Below, one piece after another: positions 28,501-36,504 of a stretch of 64,000 bases of DNA. The translations under genes were made by a program, and so were the position numbers. The notes below the pieces were generated by a model, which was given only the letters and a program-made list of their open reading frames with translations, had not been told where the DNA came from and did no database searches. Positions within the stretch are counted from its first letter, which is position 1; every line of letters starts with the position of its first letter. Source of the stretch: Sacculina carcini (Eukaryota; Arthropoda; Thecostraca; Sacculinidae); NCBI GenBank assembly GCA_916048095.2, contig OU696573.1:670001-734000 (forward strand). The letters are read 5' to 3'.

Positions 28501-31500
28501 CATGTGTGTGTAGTGTTATATAAGTGTATGTATGTATGTGTGTAGTGGTATAAATGTGTATGTATGTGTGTGTAGTGTTATATGTGTATGTATGTGTGTG
28601 TAGTGTTACATATGTGTATGTATGTGTGTGTAGTGTTATATTTGTGTATATATGTAAGTGTGTGTTATATATGTGTATGTATGTGTGTGTAGTGTTACAT
28701 ATGTGTATGTGTGTGTGTGTAGTGTTATATATGTGTATGTATGTGTGTGTAGTGTTATATATGTATATGTATGTGTGTGTGTAGTGTTACATATGTGTAT
28801 GTATGTTTGTGTAGTGTTACATATGTGTATGTATATGTGTGTAGTGTTATATATGTGTATGTATGTGTGTGTAGTGTTATATATGTGTATGTATGTGTGT
28901 GTAGTTTTACATATGTGTATTTATGTGTGTGTAGTGTTACATATGTGTATGTATGTGTGTGTAGTGTTATATATATGTATGTGTGTAGTGTTATATATGT
29001 GTGTGTATGTGTGTGTAGTGTTATATATGTGTATGTATGTGTAGTGTTATATATGTGTATGTATGTGTGTGTAGTGTTACATATGTGTATGTATGTGTGT
29101 GTAGTGTTACATATGTGTATGTATGTGTGTGTAGTGTTATATATGTGTATGTATGTGTGTGTAGTGTTACATATGTGTATGTATGTGAGTGTAGTGTTAC
29201 ATATGTGTATGTGTGTGTAGTGTTATATATGTGTATGTATGTGTGTGTAGTGTTATATATGTTTATGTATGTGTGTGTAGTGTTACATATGTGTGTGTAT
29301 GTGTGTGTAGTGTTACATATGTGTATGTATGTGTGTGTAGTGTTATATATGTGTATGTATGTGTGTGTAGTGTTTTATATGTGTATGTATGTGTGTGTAG
29401 TGTTATATATGTATGTGTGTGTAGTGTTACATATGTGTATGTATGTGTGTGTAGTGTTACATATGTGTATGTATATGTGTGTAGTGTTACATATGTGTAT
29501 GTATGTGTGTGTAGTTTTACATATGTGTATTTATGTGTGTGTAGTGTTACATATGTGTATGTATGTGTGTGTAGTGTTATATATATGTATGTGTGTGTGT
29601 AGTGTTATATATGTGTGTGTATGTGTGTGTAGTGTTACATATGTGTATGTATGTGTGTGTAGTGTTATATATGTGCATGTATGTGTGTGTAGTGTTATAT
29701 ATGTATGTGTGTATGTGTTATATATGTGTATGTGTGTAGTGTTACATATGTATGTGTATGTGTGTGTAGTGTTATATATGTGTATGTATGTGTGTGTAGT
29801 GTTACATATGTGTATGTATGTGTGTGTAGTGTTATATATGTGTATGTATGTGTGTGTAGTGTTATGTATGTGTATGTAGTGTTATATATGTATATGTATG
29901 TGTGTATAGTGTTACATATGTGTATGTATGTGTGTGTAGTGTTACATATGTGTATGTATATGTGTGTAGTGTTACATATGTGTATTTATATGTGTGTAGT
30001 GTTATATATGTGTATGTATGTGTGTGTAGTGTTATATATGTGTATGTATGTATGTGTAGTTTTACATATGTGTATTTATGTGTGTGTAGTGTTATATATG
30101 TTTATGTATGTGTGTGTAGTGTTACATATGTGTATGTGTGTGTAGTGTTACATGTGTGTGTGTGTATGTGTGTGTAGTGTTATATATGTTTATGTATGTG
30201 TGTGTAGTTTTACATATGTGTATTTATTTGTGTGTAGTGTTACGTATGTTTATGTATGTGTGTGTAGTGTTATATATGTTTATGTATGTGTGTGTAGTGT
30301 TACATATGTGTATGTGTGTGTGTGTAGTGTTACATATGTGTATGTGTGTGTGTGTGTGTGTGTGTAGTGTTACATATGTGTATGTTTGTGTGTGTAGTGT
30401 TACATATGTGTATGTATGTGTGTGTAGTGTTACATATGTGTATGTGTGTATGTGTGTAGTGTTACATATGTGTATGTATGTGTGTGTAGTGTTATATATG
30501 TGTATGTATGTGTGTGTAGTGTTACATATGTGTATGTGTGTGTAGTGTTACATATATGTGTGTAGTGTTATATATGTGTATGTGTGTAGTGTTACATATG
30601 TGTATGTATGTGTGTGTAGTGTTACATATGTGTATGTATGTGTGTGTAGTGTTACATATGTGTATGTTTGTAGTGTTACATATGTGTATGTATGTGTGTA
30701 GTGTTACATATGTGTATGTTTGTGTGTGTAGTGTTATATATGTGTGTGTATGTGTGTGTGTCAGAGTTGGGTTCGTCGCCCAATTACCAGGACTCGGACG
30801 GTCTGACCCCGCTCTATTACTCGGTGATAAACTCGTGCCAACCGACCATCACCCTGGCGCTGCTTCATGAACACGCCGCGCTGGACTGCCGCGACGCCCA
30901 GGGCTGGACCGAGGCTCATCAGGTGCAAAACTATCCTCTTCAATATTAATTCCTACAACTGAACGTTTTTCTTAAGATAAACGATGTTTTATCGTGGAAA
31001 AATATCTATAACTTGTGTTTCATGAATTTCTCACAGCAATCGTCGCATCCCCGGTTGAGAACCACTGATCACTGATACAGGCATGTCTATGTAATTTGTC
31101 CCTTCAGTCTTTTAGCACTTGAATTTGTGTCTGTTTGTGTTTTCATGAGCGCAGGCGGCGCGGCATTCTCTCACACAACACCTGGAACATTTGATTCACT
31201 ACGGCGCTGACATGAACGCTCGCAACGCCTCAGGCAACACGCCGTTGCACGTGTGTGCCGCCTACAATGAGCAGGCTTGTGCCCGAGTGTTGCTGCACCG
31301 CGGGGCCGACACGCTCGCACTCAACTACGCTCATCAATCGGCCTACCAGGTGGCTGTGATTGCAGGAAACTTGCAACTGGCAGATGTGATCAGCTCGCAC
31401 CAGCCTCAACAAGTCGGTCAGTACCGGGTCACTCGCTGGGTCACTGAGCAAACTGGGTCACTGGGTCACGGAGGAATCTGGGTCACTGAGCAATCATTGG

Positions 31501-32057
31501 AGAATATAGATGACTGAGGAATCTGGAGAATCTAGGTCACTGGGTCACCGGATAGTCTAGGTCGCTGAGGATTTGTGTGTGTATGTTTGTGTGCATGTGT
31601 GTGTGTTTGTGTGCATGTGTGTGTCTTTGTGTGTCTGTTGTATATCTGTGTGTATGTTGTGTATGTGTGTGTATCAGTGGCATTTATGTGTTTGTGTATG
31701 TGTGTGTGTATCAGGGGAATTTATGTAAATGTGTTTGTGTTTCAGTTGCATTTAAAGGCACACCTGACTACAATCCGCGTCGCCGTCTCTCCTACCCGCC
31801 GGCCAACGACATGATGATGACCGATAATGCTGGCGTCGTGTCCAGTATGTCTCCCACACCGTCCGACCGCTCGTGGGCCCCGCTCTCCTCCACCTCGAGC
31901 ACCAGTGGCGAGTGCAGCAGTTTTCCTGCTCAGTCGAGTGTCAGTGGCGGTGGTAGTGGGGGGTCAGCTGCTGCTCATGCAGTCACTGTCACTGTAATGG
32001 ACCGAAATACTGTACTGCGCGCCAGTGATGGTCAGTGACACCCCCCCCCCCCCTCTC

Positions 32058-32118
<61 letters not shown>

Positions 32119-35100
32119 CTGTGTGTCTGTCTGTATATCTGTCTGTGTGTCTGTGTGTCTGTACATATGTGTGTCTGTCTGTGAATAATGCAATGGAATG
32201 GAGAATATAATAGGAATAGAGAAAAGAAAGCAAAGTGAAAATTAAAACAGAGAAGAGAAAAAAAGCATAGGATATAAAAAAATATAATTAAGTGCTAGAT
32301 GGCCGTTGGCTAGCGAGTAGCTCTTACGTCCTTGGACAGGTTTTATTTTTAGTCCTGTTGGGTGTCTAGCCACCCTCCTCATGCCAGTGTATTTGTGTGT
32401 GTATGATTGTGTTTGTATATATATATGTGTATGTATGTGTGTGTGTGAATGGGCAGCAATGACGGATCATTTGGACGCGGTGTCGGAGAGTTCTGGCGTG
32501 GGTACCAGTCAGGGTTCTGGCTCCAGTAACGACGGCTGTTGTCCTGCTCCGGCTTGCCCCTACCTGGCCGTGTGCACGCAGCCACACAGGGCCGCCGGTC
32601 CTCGGCATTTGAGTCTGGAAGTTGGCGACTGTGTTGAAGGTATTGAGGATGAGGAAGGTATTGAGGATGAGGAAGGTATTGAGGATGAGGAAGATATTGA
32701 GGATGAGGAAGATATTGAGGATGAGGAAGATATTGAGGATGAGGAAGGTATTGAGGATGAGGAAGATATTGAGGATGAGGAAGATATTGAGGATGAGGAA
32801 AGTATTGAGGATGAGGAATATATTGAGGATGAGGAAGATATTGAGGATGAGGAAGTTATTGAGGATGAGGGAGGTATTGAGGATGAGGAAGGTATTGAGG
32901 ATGAGGAAGGTATTGAGGATGAGGAAGATATTGAGGATGAGGAAGATATTGAGGATGAGGAAGATATTGAGGATGAGGAAGGTATTGAGGATGAGGAAGA
33001 TATTGAGGATGAGGAAGATATTGAGGATGAGGAAAGTATTGAGGATGAGGAATATATTGAGGATGAGGAAGATATTGAGGATGAGGAAGTTATTGAGGAT
33101 GAGGGAGGTATTGAGGATGAGGAAGGTATTGAGGATGAGGAAGATATTGAGGATGAAGTCGAGAAACAAAGCCAAGCAGCTAATGCAGATAGATAGAATT
33201 GCGTGTGACTTGGAAGTGATCGTTGGACTTCTGGCTAGCACTAATATTGGCCAGTTTTGATGAGGTCTCTGGCCGAGACTCATTCAAGCGGTGTGTTTTT
33301 TCTGTGTGTTGTTCTGTAGTTCTGGCGGCAGGAGACTGCGGCTTGCTGGAGGGTCGCGTGGACAGAGGTGACAACTCAGCAGCAACAGGTCGTGTCGGTC
33401 TGTTTCCCGAGCACTGCATCAAGCCGACGCAGTCGCAGAACCACTGGTCCTCACGCGCCGCCTCGTGCACCCCTGCTGCGCCGGTCTCAAACGGGGGCGG
33501 AGGCGCGGCGGCTGGGCTTCTGCCTCGTACGGTGAAGTTACGGCGAGGACGTCGAGGGTTCGGTTTTGTATTGCGCGGCGCCAAGGGCAATTCACCGCTG
33601 ATGCGGCTCGACACAAGCCTGCAATGTCCGTCGCTGCAATATCTGGACCTGGTCGACGAGGGAGGCGTGGCTGATCAAGCGGGACTGTGTACCTGGGACT
33701 TTCTGCTCAAGGTTCGCTCCAAACTGCCACACGGACACTGTAAAATCGATTATTGGATTCTCTCAGACACGATATTATGCTGTCGTGTGGAATAATAACA
33801 GTTTTGTGATCGAGATGTGAACACTCGTTGGATCGAACCGACTTCTCAATTAAACATTACTTGCGTCTTCATTCCCTTCTTGATCCTGTGTGTGTGTGTG
33901 TGTGTGTCAGGTGAACGGCACGGACGTGTGTCGACAGGCCCACGAGGCAGTGGTCGACATGATCCGTCGCTCAGGCGACACGGTCACTCTCACCGTAGTC
34001 TCGCCGGTCACTGTCGCGACCACCGATGAGAAAAACTCCTCCGCTGGCGGTCACCACAGGGCGACCCAGTCTCTGACACGACAAATGTCTGCCGTGTCGC
34101 TGAGGGAAGGAGGGGTCCGTCCTGCTCCTCCCACCCGTGATCCCCGCACCACGCTGTCGGTGGGCCGAGCGGCCGCCTCGGCAATGCTGGCCGACATGAG
34201 ACCGCCAGATGACAGTGTGATTTACGGCGTGGGTGAGAAAGTGGCGTCGGTGCGGTGTCGTCCGGCGCCACAGAGACCTTCGCCGCGACAGTTGCAGGAT
34301 ATGTTCGCACGACAGGGCTCGGCACCACAGTATCCGCCCTCGGCCGGACAGGGCGGCCCTCGCGTCTACGCCAGCGTTGCTGAAATGAAGCGACTCAAGG
34401 GCAAAAAGACGAGCGCACACGCCACAATAGAGCAGCCATCGAGCGCGCTACGCAACGACGCGTCCATGTTTCACAGCACCCCTGATCTGCTACGACAGGT
34501 GGCTTCCAACCACGCGGCCGCTGGTGGCGGTCCATCTTGCTACAATAAACAACAGGAGCAACATTATGCCGCCTCCACGAACGGATCGCTGAAACAACGG
34601 AGTTCTTCGCAGGGAAATTTGAAGCGACAGCCCGGCTCGATGACGTCATTTCATGTGGCAGACAGTGACGTCACCGCGTACTCCACGTCATCCGTGCGGC
34701 AGGGTCCGTCATGCCAGGATATCTACCAGCCGACGTATGCGTCGGCAACAGCCACGCTAGGTCGCCACCACGACAGAACGGCTCGGTATTCACAGGACAA
34801 CTATCACCCGCAAGCCGTACAGGATAGTCACTGTAGTCAGAATAGCTATCAATCAACCACAGGACCGACACATTCTCAGAGCATGCCCAATTTCGGCCAA
34901 CAAGCCACGCCCAATTATCCACCAGCCACGCCCAATTATCCACCAGCCACGCCCAATTATCCACAAGCCACGCCCAATTATCCACAAGCCACGCCCAATT
35001 ATCCACAAGCCACGCCCAATTATCAACAAACCACGCCCAATTATCCACCAGCCACGCCCAATTATCAACAAACCACGCCTAAGTTTCCACAAGCCACGTC

Positions 35101-35362
35101 CAATTATCCACAGTTCACGGATAATTTGCCGCCGCCGCCTTCAGTGCTGGAGCGCACACCATCGCCACAGCAGCCCGCCTACAACACACAACCGCAGTCC
35201 GCCGTCGCTTCCAACCGCTACGTGACACGAATTGAGCTGCAGTCGGAAGTAGGTGGCGCCACCTACGGACAGGACGATCAGCTGATTTTGGCGCCGCCAC
35301 CGCCGGAATTCTGCGACTTCGCGGCGCCCAGACAGACAGGACACAGTTTCGGCGCAAGGTAA
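4638..35362 (+). CDS. SHANK: SHANK postsynaptic scaffold, multi-exon, 5' end missing
   Basis: Nine exons (4638-4763, 22222-22402, 26992-27153, 30765-30922, 31155-31416, 31746-32030, 32457-32639, 33320-33711, 33911-35362) join without a frame break into 1066 codons plus a stop. In order the product shows the end of the N-terminal Ubl/SPN (FERM F1-like) region (about 1-50), ankyrin repeats (75-290), an SH3 domain (about 424-485), a PDZ domain (about 520-615) and a long proline/glutamine-rich tail with a Homer-type PPxxF motif (PPPEF) near residue 1044. This order is diagnostic of SHANK/ProSAP, which links receptors, GKAP and Homer at excitatory synapses. The start of the F1 domain must be encoded left of the window. 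No SAM domain is seen before the convergent SREBP gene. Introns are very unequal (0.2-17.5 kb) and repeat-filled. Family assignment is secure; exon ends are inferred. Confidence 0.93.
5054..5581. repeat. (GT)n cluster after SHANK exon 1
   Basis: Runs at 5054-5104, 5200-5227, 5330-5358, 5443-5470 and 5518-5580. Confidence 0.92.
6941..7118. repeat. 13-bp repeat (GAATGATGATGGA)n
   Basis: About thirteen units in SHANK intron 1, with single-base variants. Confidence 0.88.
7795..7975 (+). pseudogene. Possible reverse-transcriptase tail remnant
   Basis: A short stretch reads [20 protein letters not shown], resembling the [16 protein letters not shown] motif of the better-preserved non-LTR tails at 37575 and 41744. 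It is short and uncertain. Confidence 0.3.
8306..8883. repeat. Compound CATACACA/TATACA array
   Basis: 575 bp of interrupted CACATA/CATATA units with an AT-rich centre (8686-8720). Open in every frame; no gene. Confidence 0.92.
9292..9365 (+). CDS. Candidate small coding exon in SHANK intron 1
   Basis: Acceptor gctgtttgcag, then ATG at 9294 and 24 codons ([20 protein letters not shown]...) ending in phase 0 at GTG|gtcagt. It has unusually normal codon content for this repeat-rich intron. It cannot insert between SHANK exons 1 and 2 without breaking a conserved junction, so it would belong to an alternative 5' start or another gene. Not recognised. Confidence 0.3.
10121..10275. mobile_element. 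Partial copy of the hAT-like MITE family
   Basis: It starts CAGAGTCGTAGCAACCGC and contains GACCGGGGGTCCGAGTGTTGA, like the right end of the element at 55134-55434 in reverse. Its inner part (taaagt...gtcccg...ccccaggagactgagg) matches the reverse complement of 26812-26870. Its other end is not evident. Confidence 0.55.
10395..10563 (-). repeat. Dispersed repeat family, copy 2 (inverted)
   Basis: Reverse complement of 345-508 with small differences; both contain the GGGGGTAATAATACTG core. SHANK intron 1. Confidence 0.6.
10779..10841 (+). CDS. Candidate small coding exon in SHANK intron 1
   Basis: After acceptor aatcacag, [20 protein letters not shown] ends at ATCAAG|gtgcgt in phase 0. It is in frame with the candidate exon at 9292-9365. 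Unrecognised sequence; it could equally be chance. Confidence 0.3.
11348..11656. repeat. Perfect inverted repeat with long TG/CA arms
   Basis: GGTCGTCGGCTTCTCGTTCG (start 11348) with its continuation CGCGTCGGC and (GT)n recurs as its exact reverse complement, (CA)n then GCCGACGCGAGAACGAACGA ... CGACC, ending at 11656. The arms are about 120 bp and the spacer about 60 bp (11476-11535). Confidence 0.95.
12148..12430 (-). mobile_element. SINE copy (same family as 36705-37047)
   Basis: It shares the body with the 36705-37047 copy with scattered differences (GAAGTCGAAGCTTATGAACA, AGAGGGTCACCTCCCCAGAA, CATTTACTGCTGGGTGGACA). The tRNA-like head is not clear here. SHANK intron 1. Confidence 0.65.
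12660..12943. mobile_element. hAT-like element with GTGGTTC...GAACCAC ends
   Basis: Left end TAGTGGTTCTCAGCC, right end GTGAACCACTG, forming a short inverted repeat typical of hAT families. No clear target duplication. The middle part (ATGCGAGTTCTTGTGGCCCC, TGGATTGCCGCGACGCAA, CAACATATATTTTGTTGTGG) recurs at 40345-40530. Confidence 0.55.
13565..19392. repeat. Giant 14-bp minisatellite array (CACTGACACGACAT)n
   Basis: About 416 copies of a 14-bp unit with two main versions (..GACAT / ..GACAC) and variants (AGGACAT, AAGACGT, CTACATC, CACACCATCACTCACATG). It has higher-order structure: a segment near 13951 recurs at 15974 (2023-bp offset), and a roughly 460-bp block near 17978 recurs at 18437. 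Antisense open frames through it ([13 protein letters not shown] type) are repeat artefacts. SHANK intron 1. Confidence 0.97.
22222..22402 (+). CDS. SHANK: SHANK exon 2: F1/ankyrin linker
   Basis: This 181-nt exon (phase 0 to 1) starts [10 protein letters not shown], directly matching the (L/F)RYKRRVY block that follows the F1 domain in SHANKs, and ends CPQTG at the first ankyrin-like unit. The acceptor is gtgtgtttcag and the donor GGAG|gtaatt. Skipping it would shift the frame. It lies between two oppositely oriented 14-bp repeat arrays. Confidence 0.92.
22777..23165. repeat. CA then GT microsatellites after SHANK exon 2
   Basis: (CA)n at 22777-22863 and (GT)n at 22982-23067 and 23128-23165 are oppositely oriented and could pair in the transcript. 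Confidence 0.92.
23398..24482. repeat. 14-bp minisatellite array, inverted relative to 13565-19392
   Basis: About 77 copies of GTGATGTCGTGTCA / GTGGTGTCGTGTCA, the reverse complement of the first array's unit. It lies in SHANK intron 2, 1 kb after exon 2. Each unit carries TGTCAG, a 3' splice-site-like hexamer on the gene's strand. Confidence 0.97.
26631..26745 (-). mobile_element. Truncated SINE copy
   Basis: Only the 3' tail region is present: GGTTAAAGGTTAAATGCCTA, CTGCTACACGGGAAGAAGCC, GTGCAGCTCA. The body stops abruptly at CCACCGCC, where the hAT-like family begins, suggesting one insertion into the other. Confidence 0.6.
26715..26955. mobile_element. Partial copy of the hAT-like MITE family
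   Basis: The motifs ccattataaataaa, gttacgagcagcccctcgg and ctcctggggactttta are shared with 55190-55205 and, reversed, with 10205-10265. It ends ggtggttgctacaactc. It lies in SHANK intron 2, just upstream of the exon 3 acceptor. Confidence 0.5.
26992..27153 (+). CDS. SHANK: SHANK exon 3: ankyrin repeat region
   Basis: The exon encodes [10 protein letters not shown] then [18 protein letters not shown] and SAVHTAV, an ankyrin repeat in register with the SHANK second repeat (NGGAHLDFRTRDGLTAVH type). The acceptor is tttgtgtttcag; the donor ATGG|gtgcgt is phase 1. A TG/TCAG repeat starts immediately after the donor. Confidence 0.92.
27160..27597. repeat. TG/TCAG tandem repeat after SHANK exon 3
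   Basis: Variable GTGTGTGTCAGTGTGTGT units start seven bases after the exon 3 donor. They contain about 25 GTCAG sequences on the gene's strand. Confidence 0.9.
27742..30757. repeat. 30-bp minisatellite array in SHANK intron 3
   Basis: About 100 copies of TGTGTATGTATGTGTGTGTAGTGTTACATA with T/C variation at the ACATA/ATATA position and some shortened units. It ends at the exon 4 acceptor (30764). All frames are open ([10 protein letters not shown] type) because the unit is a multiple of three; not coding. Confidence 0.95.
30765..30922 (+). CDS. SHANK: SHANK exon 4: ankyrin repeat region
   Basis: The exon encodes [20 protein letters not shown] and ends GWTEAHQ, matching the LGASPDYKDSRGLTPLYHS and GWQEIHQ blocks of SHANK. 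The acceptor is a TG run ending in tcag; the donor CATCAG|gtgcaa is phase 0. It directly abuts the 30-bp minisatellite filling intron 3. Confidence 0.93.
31155..31416 (+). CDS. SHANK: SHANK exon 5: terminal ankyrin repeats
   Basis: The exon encodes 87 residues including [30 protein letters not shown] and [16 protein letters not shown], almost colinear with the last ankyrin repeats of SHANK. The acceptor is gagcgcag and the donor AGTCG|gtcagt is phase 1. If the donor were missed, the frame would read into an in-frame low-complexity GSLGH-like stretch, which argues for the donor. Confidence 0.93.
31746..32030 (+). CDS. SHANK: SHANK exon 6: serine-rich linker
   Basis: The exon opens [19 protein letters not shown], corresponding to the FRETPSYAKRRRL block after the SHANK ankyrin repeats, then a serine/threonine/glycine-rich linker. 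The acceptor is tttgtgtttcag; the donor GATG|gtcagt is phase 1. The intron after it starts with a C run and a long (GT)n. Confidence 0.88.
32457..32639 (+). CDS. SHANK: SHANK exon 7: first half of SH3 domain
   Basis: The exon encodes a short Ser/Gly-rich linker and the first SH3 strands (YLAVCTQPH, then [11 protein letters not shown]). The acceptor is gaatgggcag and the donor GAAG|gtattg is phase 1. Joined to exon 8 it reads [19 protein letters not shown], matching the GEAVKVLSIGEGGFWEGTV block of the SHANK SH3. The donor sequence itself is the first unit of an 18-bp tandem array, so several alternative donors exist downstream in frame. Confidence 0.87.
32639..33161 (+). repeat. 18-bp splice-donor-containing array (GGTATTGAGGATGAGGAA)n
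   Basis: Twenty-nine 18-bp units begin exactly at the exon 7 boundary. They form two copies of a 13-unit (234-bp) higher-order block plus three units (pattern G G G D D D G D D S Y D V by the codon before ATT). Ten units carry AAG|GTATTG donors in the same phase. The + frame through the array is open (IEDEE repeats) to a TAG at 33194. Confidence 0.95.
33320..33711 (+). CDS. SHANK: SHANK exon 8: second half of SH3 and most of PDZ
   Basis: After acceptor gttctgtag the exon encodes [13 protein letters not shown], then [13 protein letters not shown] (end of the SH3), a short linker, and [36 protein letters not shown] and TWDFLLK. GFGF is the carboxylate-binding loop of the PDZ. The donor CTCAAG|gttcgc is phase 0. 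Confidence 0.92.
33911..35362 (+). CDS. SHANK: SHANK exon 9: end of PDZ and proline-rich tail
   Basis: After a (TG)n-CAG acceptor the exon completes the PDZ domain ([20 protein letters not shown]) and runs 484 codons to a TAA at 35360-35362. The tail is basic, Gln/Pro/Ser-rich, with about ten copies of a 7-residue [14 protein letters not shown] repeat and a C-terminal PPPPEF Homer EVH1-type ligand. The TAA overlaps a strong donor (GCAAG|gtaacg at 35358/35359), so this may not be the true end of every isoform. Confidence 0.88.
   Translation: MNGTDVCRQAHEAVVDMIRRSGDTVTLTVVSPVTVATTDEKNSSAGGHHRATQSLTRQMSAVSLREGGVRPAPPTRDPRTTLSVGRAAASAMLADMRPPDDSVIYGVGEKVASVRCRPAPQRPSPRQLQDMFARQGSAPQYPPSAGQGGPRVYASVAEMKRLKGKKTSAHATIEQPSSALRNDASMFHSTPDLLRQVASNHAAAGGGPSCYNKQQEQHYAASTNGSLKQRSSSQGNLKRQPGSMTSFHVADSDVTAYSTSSVRQGPSCQDIYQPTYASATATLGRHHDRTARYSQDNYHPQAVQDSHCSQNSYQSTTGPTHSQSMPNFGQQATPNYPPATPNYPPATPNYPQATPNYPQATPNYPQATPNYQQTTPNYPPATPNYQQTTPKFPQATSNYPQFTDNLPPPPSVLERTPSPQQPAYNTQPQSAVASNRYVTRIELQSEVGGATYGQDDQLILAPPPPEFCDFAAPRQTGHSFGAR
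34890..35112 (+). repeat. Coding 21-bp repeat in SHANK tail
   Basis: About ten copies of CCACAAGCCACGCCCAATTAT encode [21 protein letters not shown] within exon 9. They are decayed at the 3' end ([14 protein letters not shown]). Confidence 0.95.
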
Positions 35363-35484
35363 CGATCGACGACCGCACTTCCTCGCTGATGCAGCGCGCG
35401 CTCACGTGGCACTTGTGTGTGTGTGTGCGTTTTGATTGTGTGTGTGTGTGCGTTTTGAGCGGTGTTGTACTGAAGAAAGACTGT

Positions 35485-35490
35485 ATTTAT
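35485..35490 (-). terminator. SREBP poly(A) signal candidate
   Basis: TATTTATTTG on the + strand reads CAAATAAATA on the - strand, about 780 bases after the SREBP stop. Together with 36168 it implies overlapping convergent 3' UTRs. Confidence 0.35.
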
Positions 35491-35722
35491 TTGCTTCACA
35501 TGGATCTCTGTGCTTGTGTTCTGGTGTTATTGTGTGTGTTACCGTCAGTGTGAGTTTGTAGTATGCGACAGGCTTATCTGATTCCTGGAGAGTCAGGTTC
35601 AAATCCGGGTCAAATTTACTTGAACAAATTGCCCGCGTCTACCTGCCGGTCAAAGACCTTTTGACCTTTGACCCGGCAGTGTCAGGTTTCGTTAGAGATT
35701 GGTGAGTGAGAGATTTGTTGCT

Positions 35723-35850
35723 TAAAGTGTGAGTATACTGCCACTGGGTGTTTGTGTGTGTTAAGTGTGAGTATACTGCCACTGGGTGTTTGTGTGTGTT
35801 AAGTGTGAGTATACTGCCACTGGGTGTTAAGTGTGTGTGTTAAGTGTGTG
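35723..35850. repeat. 38-bp repeat after SHANK stop
   Basis: About three copies of AAGTGTGAGTATACTGCCAC followed by TGGGTGTTTGTGTGTGTT, in the putative SHANK/SREBP 3' UTR overlap. Confidence 0.88.
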
Positions 35851-36167
35851 TGCGTTTGCGGTGGCAGTGTGTTGTTTATGCTTGCGGATTCATATAAACA
35901 GTGCAATATTCCCGCCGCGTATATTTCCGACAAATATAAGTTTTATATAGCTCTTGTGGTCGACAATTGGCAGCTAATTTCTGCTGTGACGCGATGCCTC
36001 TTTTTGTCTGTGCAATGTGTGCGCGCGTGTTTTCACGCTTGGAGCAGTTGATGGTGCGTAAGAGTGCGGAGTTTTTATGAGGGCCATATATGAACATGTC
36101 AGAGAACAATACACACAAAAATATGTTTTTTGCGTGTTACACACACACACTGAAGCGCTGCTAGACT

Positions 36168-36173
36168 AATAAA
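36168..36173 (+). terminator. SHANK poly(A) signal candidate
   Basis: AATAAA on the + strand, 806 bp after the SHANK TAA and only 99 bp from the SREBP stop codon. If used, the SHANK 3' end lies inside the SREBP 3' UTR. Confidence 0.4.
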
Positions 36174-36271
36174 GCACATACACGCATAAGTAGAACACTC
36201 GCCGCACGCCGAGAAACCCGCCAAACCAGTCAGACCCACACGAACAGGCAGATAGGAAGGGACGAGGGACG

Positions 36272-36504
36272 TCAGTCGACAGACAGAGGCAACGTGGCAC
36301 CAATCGACTTGATAATGCTGAAACAATCGTTGAGATAGCGCCGGTCGCCGATCCTCTCGAGCGTGGAGGCCGCCTCGGCCAGCAGAGCGGCCCTCTCTCC
36401 CGAGCACGTGGCCACCAGCTGCTCGGGCAAGTGCTTGCAGGCGGTGAGCAGGGCCAGCGCGTGCTCCCTCTCACCGACGAATTGGTGCGGCAGCGTGTCC
36501 TTGC
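36272..36504 (-). CDS. SREBF: SREBP coding exon 12 and stop
   Basis: The exon encodes [19 protein letters not shown], then [20 protein letters not shown] and ends SVD with TGA at 36274-36272, matching the [22 protein letters not shown] terminus. The acceptor is gaacgacag. Confidence 0.93.

Noticed and set aside
27402..30870. Long Cys/Val/Tyr-rich open frames (up to 280 aa) on the + strand
   Set aside because: They are translations of the 30-bp TG-rich minisatellite, open in all frames because the unit is a multiple of three.
32366..33283. 305-aa antisense frame with [11 protein letters not shown] repeats
   Set aside because: Antisense reading of the 18-bp array overlapping SHANK exon 7; no independent support.
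33971..34649. Antisense frames opposite the SHANK tail
   Set aside because: Shadow frames of exon 9.
35590..35625. tRNA B-box-like GGTTCAAATCC after the SHANK stop
   Set aside because: The T-stem does not pair and no A box is seen at the right distance.
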